NCBI GenBank assembly: GCA_044227705.1
Contig: JBGAWE010000042.1
Coordinates: forward strand, 1-25,342
Direction of reading: 5' to 3'
Length of the DNA stretch: 25,342 nucleotides
Source: JANOQP01 sp044227705
Lineage (GTDB): Bacteria; Bacteroidota; Bacteroidia; Chitinophagales; Saprospiraceae
Within the stretch, counting starts at the first letter, position 1, and the number at the start of each line of letters is the position of its first letter. Both the position numbers and the translations under genes were made by a program. Below the pieces are notes generated by a model that saw only the letters and a program-made list of their open reading frames with translations, did not search any database and had not been told where the DNA came from. Of this stretch, positions 14,089-21,052 are shown piece after piece.

Positions 14089-15186
14089 TCACTGCATCTG
14101 GATGATGCGCGTCGGCTCGATGGTCTCGTTGCGCACGGCGGTCTGCCGCGCCACGTTTTTCGCCACCTCCAAAAAGGCCGTTTTTGTCTCTTCGTCGCCG
14201 GAAACCATGGCCGGTCGCCCATCGTCGCCCCCTTCTCGGATGGACATGACGAGCGGGATTTGCCCCAATAGGACGGAGTTCGACATCAAAGCCAACCGCC
14301 GCCCGCCGCCCTCCCCGAAAATCGGGTAGCGGCTTCCCGGCAGCTCGGCCGGGCTGAACCACGCCATGTTTTCCACGATTCCGAGGATAGGGACGGAGAC
14401 TTGCGGCAGCAAAAACATGTTAACCGCCTTGATGGCGTCGGCGACGGCCACCTGCTGCGGCGTCGTGACCATCACCGCGCCGGTCACGGGGACGGTCTGC
14501 ACGAGGGTCAGTTGGACGTCGCCCGTTCCGGGCGGAAGATCGACGATGAGGTAGTCAAGCTCGGGCCACGAGACTTCGCCCACAAACTGCTTGATGATGG
14601 CCGCCAATCGCGGCCCGCGCAGCACGACCGCCTGCTCTGGCTCGATGATGTTTCCGATCGAGATGACCGGCATCCCGAAGGCTTCGAGCGGCTGCATTTT
14701 CAGCTTTCCATAAACCTCCTGGACGCGCGGCCGCTGCCCCGTCAGCCCGAGCATCGTCGGGATGGAGGGGCCGTAAACGTCCGCGTCCATCAGCCCGACG
14801 CGCGCGCCGAGGCTTTTCAGCCCGAGGGCGAGGTTGACGGAGACGGTGCTTTTTCCCACCCCTCCCTTACCCGAGGCCACAGCGATGATGTTGCGGACGT
14901 GAGGCAGCGGCGAAGTGTTCGAGAAGCTCTCCGCCGTCCGCGCCGTGAAGTGCACGTTGACGATGGCACCGGGGATGGCCCGCTCGACCGCCGCGATGCA
15001 GGCGAAGTTCAGCTCGGCCTTGTTCGGCATGTTGAGGTTGGGCAGGGCGAGGCTGAAGTTGACCGCCGTCTTCCCTCCGCCAGAGAGGATTTCGAGGTTT
15101 TCGACCAACCCGGCGCGGACGACATCTTGGCCCGTGTTCGGGTCGGTCACCTGCCGCAGGGCGTCGAGGACTTGTTCGTTTGTCAT
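14089..15186 (-). CDS. mrp: Mrp/NBP35 family iron-sulfur cluster carrier ATPase
   Basis: Mrp/ApbC proteins are cytoplasmic P-loop ATPases that carry Fe-S clusters. The 365-residue product has an N-terminal MIP18/DUF59 domain (about 1-85, VLDALRQVTDPNTGQDVV) and a C-terminal NTPase domain with the deviant Walker A GKGGVGKST (107-114 for the core, G106 included in the run SGKGG), DADVYGPS, LIVDLPPGTGD and IREGGDDG. The CxxC that ligates the cluster in many Mrp proteins is missing: the matching place reads VENMAWFSPAELPG, and the protein has a single cysteine (C63). I believe this form is usual in Bacteroidota. ATG at 15186 was chosen; the frame extends 68 codons upstream but only as the antisense of ribF. 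Confidence 0.93.
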   Translation of the reverse strand: MTNEQVLDALRQVTDPNTGQDVVRAGLVENLEILSGGGKTAVNFSLALPNLNMPNKAELNFACIAAVERAIPGAIVNVHFTARTAESFSNTSPLPHVRNIIAVASGKGGVGKSTVSVNLALGLKSLGARVGLMDADVYGPSIPTMLGLTGQRPRVQEVYGKLKMQPLEAFGMPVISIGNIIEPEQAVVLRGPRLAAIIKQFVGEVSWPELDYLIVDLPPGTGDVQLTLVQTVPVTGAVMVTTPQQVAVADAIKAVNMFLLPQVSVPILGIVENMAWFSPAELPGSRYPIFGEGGGRRLALMSNSVLLGQIPLVMSIREGGDDGRPAMVSGDEETKTAFLEVAKNVARQTAVRNETIEPTRIIQMQ

Positions 15187-15189
15187 GGC

Positions 15190-15217
15190 GCGAAAGTATT
15201 TGGCCAAATACTTTCGC
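15190..15217. promoter_or_regulatory. Perfect 28-bp palindrome between mrp and ribF
   Basis: GCGAAAGTATTTGG (15190-15203) is followed directly by its exact complement CCAAATACTTTCGC (15204-15217), with no loop. It fills 28 of the 36 bases between the two divergent start codons (15186 and 15223). Each end reads TACTTTCGC outward, one base off the -7 consensus TAnnTTTG plus C. Transcription would then begin within a few bases of each ATG, giving near-leaderless messages. TTG-like triplets sit 26-27 bases upstream on both strands, a little farther than usual. The palindrome is seen; the promoter/operator role is inferred. Confidence 0.55.
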
Positions 15218-15222
15218 CGCCG

Positions 15223-16148
15223 ATGCAAGTCTTCAAAAACCTCGACAGCCTCCCTGTTTTCCGAAACGCCGTCGTCACCATCGGCTCTTTTGACGGCGTC
15301 CACGAAGGCCACCGCCGCATCCTCGACCGGCTCCTTCGGCTGGCGCGGAGGGTGGACGGCGAGGCGGTCGTCGTCACCTTCGAGCCGCACCCGAGGCTTG
15401 TCCTCTCGCCCGGCGACGTGGATTTCAAGCTCTTGAACACCCTCGACGAAAAGCTCGGCCTGCTCGAAACGGCGGGCGTGGACGCGGTGGCCGTCGTCCC
15501 TTTTTCAAACACAATTCGCGAGGCAGACAGTCGAGGAGTACGCCGCCGATTTTCTTTGAAAAAGATTCAAACCGGCCGCCGTCGTCATCGGCCACACCAC
15601 CGCTTCGGCCGGGGGCGGAGGGCGGCATCGAGTTTTTTGAAAGGCGGCGAGCAGCACGGGTCGCTGTCGAAATCCCGAGGCACGAGGTCGACGAGGTAGC
15701 CGTGTCGAGCACCAAAAATCCGCCGGGCTGTTGAGGCGGGCGATGTCGCGGCGGCTAACCGGCTGCTCGGCCGTCCGTTCCGGCGTTGACCGGCGAGGTC
15801 GTCCGAGGCGACCAAATCGGGCGAAGCATCGGCTTCCCGACGGCCAATCTTTCCATAGTTGAAAAGGAAAAACTCCTCCCGCCGCCCGGCATATACGCCG
15901 CCCGCGCCGCCGTCGACGGGGAAAACTGGTTTGCCGCGATGCTCTACATCGGCGACCGGCCGACCGTCGTGCAGCCCGGCGGCGAGCGGCGCATCGAGGT
16001 CAACCTCCTCGATTTTGACAGGGACATTTATGGGCAAAAGCTCACCGTCGAGGTCGTCGACTTTGTTCGAGGGGACAAAAAGCTCGACGGACTGGCCGCG
16101 CTTAAAGCCCAAATCGAAACCGACAAGGCATTGATTGTCAAGAAGTTG
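15223..16148 (+). pseudogene. ribF: Bifunctional riboflavin kinase / FAD synthetase, frame-disrupted
   Basis: RibF makes FMN and then FAD from riboflavin. The N-terminal FMN adenylyltransferase part is intact to about 15510 (TIGSFDGVHEGH, HxGH at residues 27-30). The kinase part is intact from about 15786 (GRSIGFPTANL, GDRPTV, EVNLLDFD). Between them the protein sequence can be followed only by switching frames: about 15514 (+1), near 15557 (in-frame TGA, or two compensating changes), 15595 (-1), 15618 (-1), 15716 (+1 in an A run) and 15781 (-1). The conserved pieces VEEYAADFL, AAVVIG, HRFGRGR, GGIE, EIPRHEVDEVAVSSTK and IRRAVEAGD all survive. Because motifs are preserved and only lengths change, mainly in base runs, sequencing or assembly error is as likely as real decay; RibF is normally essential. 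The kinase frame runs into the glycosyltransferase without a stop. Confidence 0.8.
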
Positions 16149-17210
16149 ATGGCCCATTCCCCAATTTCAAGCCCCAAATCCCCGTCCGTCGCGGTCGTCA
16201 TTTTGAACTACAACACGCGCCGCCACCTCGAGACCTACCTCCCGTCGGTCGTGGCGACGGACTTTCCCAATGTCGACATCATTGTAGCCGACAACGGCTC
16301 GCCCGACGACTCGGTCGCCTTTCTCGAAAAGAACTTCCCGGCGGTCAAAATCCTGAAATCGACGGAAAACCTCGGCTTCGCGGGCGGCTACAACCACTTC
16401 CTCGCCGGGCTGGATGCCGACTATTTTGCCCTTCTGAACTCCGATGTCGAGGTCACGCCGGACTGGCTTCGGCCAATCATCGAGCGGATGGAGGCCGAGC
16501 CGACCATCGGCATTGCACAGCCGAAAATCCTCGCCGACGGGCGCCGCGACCGCTTCGAGCACGCGGGCGCGGCGGGCGGTTGGGTCGATTTTTTGGGATA
16601 CCCATTTTGCCGGGGCCGTCTTTTCGAGGAGGTCGAAACCGACGCGGGGCAGCACGACTCGCCGCAGGACTGTTTTTGGGCGGCGGGCGCGGCGATGTTC
16701 GTCCGCTCCAAAATCTGGCGCGACCTCGGCGGCTTCGACGCGGCCTATTTCGCCCACAACGAGGAAATCGACCTCTGCTGGCGGGCAAAAAGGGCCGGTT
16801 GGCGCGTCGTCTGCGAGCCGCGCTCCGTCGTCTACCACCTCGGCGGCGGGACGCTCGACTACGAGAACCCGAGAAAGGTCTTTTTGAACTTTCGGAACAG
16901 CCTTTTCACCCTGTTGAAAAACGAGCCAGCCGCAAAGCTCCTCTGGCTCGTCCCCGCCCGTTTTCTGCTCGATGGAGTAGCCGCGGCGGTGTTCGTTTTG
17001 AAAGGGAAACCGGCCATGCTCGGCGCCATCCTCCGGGCGCACGGCTCTTTTTACGGCCAGTTTTTTTCGATGCTCGAAAAGAGGAAAGAAGCGGCCCGAG
17101 CCATCGAGGCGAACCGGGTCGGGCCAGCCGACCGGGCGGGCATCTATCGGGGGAGCATCGTCTGGCGGCACTTCGTGGGCCGGGCGCGGCGGTTCTCCGA
17201 CCTTTTCTAA
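16149..17210 (+). CDS. Glycosyltransferase family 2 (rhamnosyltransferase-like)
   Basis: GT2 enzymes move sugars from nucleotide donors in polysaccharide synthesis at the cytoplasmic membrane. The 353-residue product begins with VAVVILNYNTRRHLETYLPSV, has the DxD-type LNSDVEV in the first third, FWAAGAAMFVRSKIW, and NEEIDLCWRAKRAGW (acceptor-side ExD..W motif). A hydrophobic C-terminal stretch (LLWLVPARFLLDGVAAAVFVL) may touch the membrane. The pattern is close to WbbL-like rhamnosyltransferases; the actual sugar is not known. ATG at 16149 overlaps a TGA in another frame (TGATG), a typical coupled start, but in the present sequence the frame is open from 15786 through the ribF kinase domain. 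The stop shares four bases with the stop of the convergent TraB gene. Confidence 0.87.
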   Translation: MAHSPISSPKSPSVAVVILNYNTRRHLETYLPSVVATDFPNVDIIVADNGSPDDSVAFLEKNFPAVKILKSTENLGFAGGYNHFLAGLDADYFALLNSDVEVTPDWLRPIIERMEAEPTIGIAQPKILADGRRDRFEHAGAAGGWVDFLGYPFCRGRLFEEVETDAGQHDSPQDCFWAAGAAMFVRSKIWRDLGGFDAAYFAHNEEIDLCWRAKRAGWRVVCEPRSVVYHLGGGTLDYENPRKVFLNFRNSLFTLLKNEPAAKLLWLVPARFLLDGVAAAVFVLKGKPAMLGAILRAHGSFYGQFFSMLEKRKEAARAIEANRVGPADRAGIYRGSIVWRHFVGRARRFSDLF

Positions 17211-18133
17211 AACTTGACCGGTTCGACCGTCCAGCCCGCCAGCCGCAATCTTTTCACGACACCTTTCTCGCCCCCGAGATGTCCTGCGCCGACGGCGAAA
17301 AACGTCGGCCGCGACACCACCTGCCGCCCGATTTTGGGTATCCAGTTGGCGTTCCGGTTGTTCAGAAGGAGGTCGGTGTAGGCTCCGAAGTCGTCGCCGG
17401 TGGCCTCGGCGGCCATGCGGTTGATGTCTTGAGAAAGGTAGAGCTTGGCCATTTTCTCGAACTCGTCGCCGCCCGCGTCGCCGCTTTTGACGGCCTCGAC
17501 GAGCATCTTGGCCTGCGCCTCGTAGGGGATGGAGTCGAACATGGAGAGTTGATAGTCAACGGTTTCGAGGCCGTCGGTGGCCATGTCGCGGTCCTGCGCA
17601 AGGCCGTAAAGCTCCATCTCGACGCTGGTCGTCTCGCCGGTCTGCATCCCTTTTCCGCCGGTCTCGTCGCCGAGCATCATGCTGGTGAACATCGGCTTCA
17701 TTCTGTCGAACATCTGGCCCGGCAGCCCCTTTTCCTCGAACTTGGACTGGACGAGCTTGTAGTCCTCCGCCGAGAGGAGTTTTCGGAGCGTCACCCCGTT
17801 TTTCATGTTGGCCTTCGTGACGAGCGAGAGCATCGCGCCGAGGTTGAACATCTTTTTCAAATCAATCTCCGTCGTCAGGCACTTCGTCGAGGCGAGCGCC
17901 GAGCGGACGGCGGCGGGCATCCGATAATCCTTCGACGCGATGATGTGGATGGTGCCGTAGAGGTAGCTCGGCTTGGGGAGGCCGGGCGCGGAGATTTTCC
18001 AGAGAAGGGCGTTCTCCGTCTTGCCGACCGAGCCGGGCGCGGCGGGCGTTGGCATCGCCACTTTGGCCGTCCGGCACCCGGTGGCGAGGAGGAAGGCGGC
18101 GGAAAGGAGCGCGAGGAAGGAAGTTCTTTTCAT
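17207..18133 (-). CDS. TraB/GumN family lipoprotein
   Basis: A 308-residue lipoprotein (lipobox LATGC, C20) of the TraB/GumN (Tiki-like) family, putative metal-dependent proteases of the envelope. It has the first family motif near the mature N-terminus (LYGTIHIIA, GTxH type), followed by the long helical middle part. The C-terminal motif is FFAVGAGHLGGEKGVVKRLRLAGWTVEPV, whose GxGHLGG is typical. ATG at 18133 puts the signal peptide first. It is the last gene of the minus-strand series, 66 bases after the SulP stop. Ligand and substrate unknown. Confidence 0.88.
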   Translation of the reverse strand: MKRTSFLALLSAAFLLATGCRTAKVAMPTPAAPGSVGKTENALLWKISAPGLPKPSYLYGTIHIIASKDYRMPAAVRSALASTKCLTTEIDLKKMFNLGAMLSLVTKANMKNGVTLRKLLSAEDYKLVQSKFEEKGLPGQMFDRMKPMFTSMMLGDETGGKGMQTGETTSVEMELYGLAQDRDMATDGLETVDYQLSMFDSIPYEAQAKMLVEAVKSGDAGGDEFEKMAKLYLSQDINRMAAEATGDDFGAYTDLLLNNRNANWIPKIGRQVVSRPTFFAVGAGHLGGEKGVVKRLRLAGWTVEPVKF

Positions 18134-18199
18134 GAAAAACTGACTGTGGTCGGGGAAAATGGGTTGCTGAACAGCAAAAGGCCTTTCGGGTTCCGGCAC

Positions 18200-19657
18200 T
18201 CAGTGCACCTCGATGGTCTCCACCTGCCGAACCCCCTCGACGTGCAGCTCGATATGCTTGGCCCGCGCCTTTGCCCTGAAGCGCTGCACGATCTCGAGGA
18301 TGTCGTGGTCGATGTAGACGCTGGCGGCCCCGTCGATCCGCACGACGCTGTACTCCGGCAGGCGGTCGAGGGCCTCGGCCAGCCGCCGCTTGTTGAGAAA
18401 GCTCACGTTGAGCGCCAGTTTCAGGTCGAAATGGCGGATGCCGCCCTCCGTTTTCTCCTCCATCACGAAGCCCGCGCGGTAGGTGTGCTTTATCAAAAAA
18501 TAGACGCTGTAGCCGATGCCGGAGGGCTTGGCGAGGTTCCAGCCCGTGCGGATGAGCAGCACGGCCAGCACGCAATAGGGCACGCGCCCCAGCAGCGGCG
18601 CGGCGAACAGCACCGCCACCAGCAGCCAAAGGCCGTGCGCGACGGCCGAGAGCCGCGTCTTGCCGCCCGCCTCGACGTTGGCCGAGCTTCGCACGATGAC
18701 CGCCGTCAACGGCAGGCCGCCGAGCAGGCCGCTGACGAAGTTGCCCGCGCCCTGCGCCATCAGCTCGCGGTTGGGCGGCGAGATCCGGTTGAACGGGTCG
18801 AGCTTGTCGACGGCCTCCACGCTCAACAGCGTTTCGAGCGAGGCGACGAGGCAGATGACGACCGCCGTCTGCCAGACCAGCCGGTTGGCGAAAATGGAGG
18901 GCCAGTCGGGCAGTTTCGCGGTGAAAAGCGCGTCGGAGGGGATGTAGACGAACTGGCTCTTGTCCAGTTGAACCCCCGGCAGCCATGCCTCCGTTGCCCA
19001 CGCCGCGAGGCTGCCGACAACCACCGCCGCGAACGAGGCGGGGAGAAAGGGCAGGTGCGGCGAGACGAGTTTTTTCCACGCGAACAGCGTCCCGAACGTC
19101 GCGAGGCCGAGCAGGAAGGCCGTCAGGTTGAGGTAGGCAAAGGGGTTGTCCATGCCCTCGAAGCCGTGGTTGAGGGTGACGATGTTGAAGAACTCGTGCC
19201 GCCAGAAGTCGGGCCGATTGTAGCCGAGGAGGAGCGGGACTTGCTTTGAAATCAGGATGACGCCGATGCCCGCCAGCATCCCCTTGATCACCGCCGAGGG
19301 GATGAAATGGGTGAAACCGCCCAGTCGCAGCGCGCCGAGCATTGCCTGCAACAGCCCGGACAGCGCGACCGCCGCGAAGAACACTTCGAGCGACCCCAGG
19401 TCGTGGATGGCCGCTGCGCAAATGGCCGTCAGCCCCGCCGCCGGGCCGCTCACGCTCAATTCGGACCGGCTGAAAACCGGCACCACCAGCCCGCCGACCA
19501 CCCCCGCCACCAGTCCCGCCGAGACCGGCGCGCCCGACGCCAGCGCCACCCCGAGGCAGAGCGGCAGCGCGACGAGGAACACGGTCAGGCTGGCCCTGAA
19601 ATCGTGCTTTTGAAAGGCGAGGCGGTAGTAGGTGAGCTTTCTTTTCCCGGTGAGCAT
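18200..19657 (-). CDS. SulP family inorganic anion transporter
   Basis: SulP proteins move sulfate, bicarbonate or related anions across the cytoplasmic membrane. The 485-residue product has the conserved first helices (LTVFLVALPLCLGVALASGAP), GLVAGVVGGLVVPVFS, the SGPAAGLTAI motif, about ten to eleven further hydrophobic segments, and a short STAS-like C-terminal domain (about 400-485, VVRIDGAASVYIDHDILEIV). The substrate cannot be read from the sequence; carbonic-anhydrase-linked SulP members suggest bicarbonate, sulfate is also possible. ATG at 19657 is preferred to a TTG three codons upstream. It starts 21 bases after the stop of the chromate-type transporter, so co-transcription is likely. 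Confidence 0.9.
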   Translation of the reverse strand: MLTGKRKLTYYRLAFQKHDFRASLTVFLVALPLCLGVALASGAPVSAGLVAGVVGGLVVPVFSRSELSVSGPAAGLTAICAAAIHDLGSLEVFFAAVALSGLLQAMLGALRLGGFTHFIPSAVIKGMLAGIGVILISKQVPLLLGYNRPDFWRHEFFNIVTLNHGFEGMDNPFAYLNLTAFLLGLATFGTLFAWKKLVSPHLPFLPASFAAVVVGSLAAWATEAWLPGVQLDKSQFVYIPSDALFTAKLPDWPSIFANRLVWQTAVVICLVASLETLLSVEAVDKLDPFNRISPPNRELMAQGAGNFVSGLLGGLPLTAVIVRSSANVEAGGKTRLSAVAHGLWLLVAVLFAAPLLGRVPYCVLAVLLIRTGWNLAKPSGIGYSVYFLIKHTYRAGFVMEEKTEGGIRHFDLKLALNVSFLNKRRLAEALDRLPEYSVVRIDGAASVYIDHDILEIVQRFRAKARAKHIELHVEGVRQVETIEVH

Positions 19658-19678
19658 GGTCGGCAAATTTCAATTTTT

Positions 19679-21052
19679 TCAAAAAAAGAGGAGCCGCAGC
19701 CCCAGCCCGAGCGCGGCGCAAACGCCAATCGTCCGCAGCATCTCCCATTTCAAACGAAAGTGAAAAATGAGCGCGGCGGCCGCCAGCCCGAGCGCGGCCC
19801 AGTCGACCGTCGCCCAGACGGGCATGGGGACGCGCATCCCGCCCATCCGCCACTCGCCGACCGAGCCGAAAATCGTGTGCAGGCCGAACCAGAAGCCGAG
19901 GTTGAGAATCACCCCGACGACCGCCGCCGTGATGGCGGAAAGGGCGGCCGTCAGGCTCTTGTTTCCGCGAAGTCGCTCGATGTGCGGCGCGCCGGTGAAG
20001 ATGAACAGGAACGACGGCAGGTACGTCACCCAAGTGACCAGCACGGAGGCCAGAACGCCCGCCCAGATGGGATGGAGCGGCCCCGCGCTGCGCGACGCGC
20101 CCATGAAGCCGACGAACTGCACCACCTGGATGAGCGGCCCCGGCGTCGTCTCGGCCATGCCGAGGCCGTCGAGCATCTCGCCGGGCGAGAGCCAGCCGTA
20201 GGCCTCCACCGCTTTTTGAGAGACGAAGGCCAGCACCGAGTACGCGCCGCCGAACGTGACGAGCGCAGACTGGCTGAAAAACACACTCATTTTGCTGAAA
20301 ACATTGCCCGATCCGAGCCACGCCACCAGCCCGACAACCGGCGCGAGCCACAAGACAAGCCAGACGGCCGCCGTGCCAAGGGTCTTCAGAAAGCCCGGCC
20401 GCTCGGGCCGCGCAAGGCGGTCGATGAGGCCCTCCTCGCTGCCCGCCCGGTCGGCTTGGCCTTTGACGACGTTGAATTTTTCCCCGAAAAACAGGCCGCC
20501 CAGCCAACCGATCAGCCCAGCCGCGACGACAATCAGCGGGAACGGGACTTTGAAAAGGAAGATGGCGGCGAACGACGCGGTGGCCAGCCCGACCATGATT
20601 TCGTTCTTCAACACCCGGTCGCCGATTTTGACGACGGCGCCGACCACAACGGCCAGCACCGCCGGTTTTATCCCGTAAAAAAGGCCGGCCACGAGCGCGG
20701 CGTCCTTCCAAAGCGAGTAGACGACGCTCAAAACCAGAATCGAGAGAAAGCCCGGCAGCACGAAAAGCCCGCCCGCCGCCACGCCGCCGCGTACCCCGTG
20801 CATCAGCCAGCCGACATAGGTGACGAGCTGCTGCGCCTCGGGGCCGGGCAGCAGCATGCAGTAGTTGAGCGCATGGAGGAAGCGGTTCTCGCCGAGCCAC
20901 TGCTTTTCTTCCACGACGACCTTGTGCATCACCGCGATTTGCCCGGCGGGGCCGCCGAAGCTGTTGAGCGCGATCTTCAGCCAGACTTGGAAGGCTTCGC
21001 GGAAGGTCGGGAGGGTCTCCGTCGGGCCGGTCGAGTCGTCGCGGCCGTTCAC
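19679..21052 (-). CDS. chrA: CHR family chromate-type ion transporter
   Basis: ChrA-type transporters export chromate; in genomes without chromate stress they may carry other oxyanions. The 457-residue product has two CHR domains. The first has NSFGGPAGQIAVMHKVVV, with the LPGPEAQQLVTYVGW signature. The second has ALVTFGGAYSVLAFV, with the TTPGPLIQVVQFVGF signature. Domains are separated by a charged loop (about 205-240), with about ten hydrophobic segments in all. The start is GTG at 21050-21052, because its GTGA overlaps the fucosidase stop by four bases and the upstream reading frame is only antisense-like low complexity. It is followed closely by SulP. Confidence 0.88.
   Translation of the reverse strand: MNGRDDSTGPTETLPTFREAFQVWLKIALNSFGGPAGQIAVMHKVVVEEKQWLGENRFLHALNYCMLLPGPEAQQLVTYVGWLMHGVRGGVAAGGLFVLPGFLSILVLSVVYSLWKDAALVAGLFYGIKPAVLAVVVGAVVKIGDRVLKNEIMVGLATASFAAIFLFKVPFPLIVVAAGLIGWLGGLFFGEKFNVVKGQADRAGSEEGLIDRLARPERPGFLKTLGTAAVWLVLWLAPVVGLVAWLGSGNVFSKMSVFFSQSALVTFGGAYSVLAFVSQKAVEAYGWLSPGEMLDGLGMAETTPGPLIQVVQFVGFMGASRSAGPLHPIWAGVLASVLVTWVTYLPSFLFIFTGAPHIERLRGNKSLTAALSAITAAVVGVILNLGFWFGLHTIFGSVGEWRMGGMRVPMPVWATVDWAALGLAAAALIFHFRLKWEMLRTIGVCAALGLGLRLLFF

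Noticed and set aside
12539..14362. A 607-codon minus-strand frame opposite the DUF1508 gene
   Set aside because: Antisense shadow of repeated coding sequence; it also crosses the terminator at 14034-14069.
14401..15222. Plus-strand frame joined upstream of ribF
   Set aside because: This part is the antisense of mrp; only the section from ATG 15223 matches RibF.
16580..19249. An 889-codon plus-strand open frame
   Set aside because: It is an off-frame read of the glycosyltransferase and then antisense of TraB and SulP; no domain pattern.
17862..20900. A 1012-codon minus-strand open frame
   Set aside because: It runs out of frame through TraB, SulP and chrA genes, which have clear families. 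Its product is Arg/Ala/Pro/Gly-rich low complexity, as expected in an alternative frame of GC-rich coding DNA.
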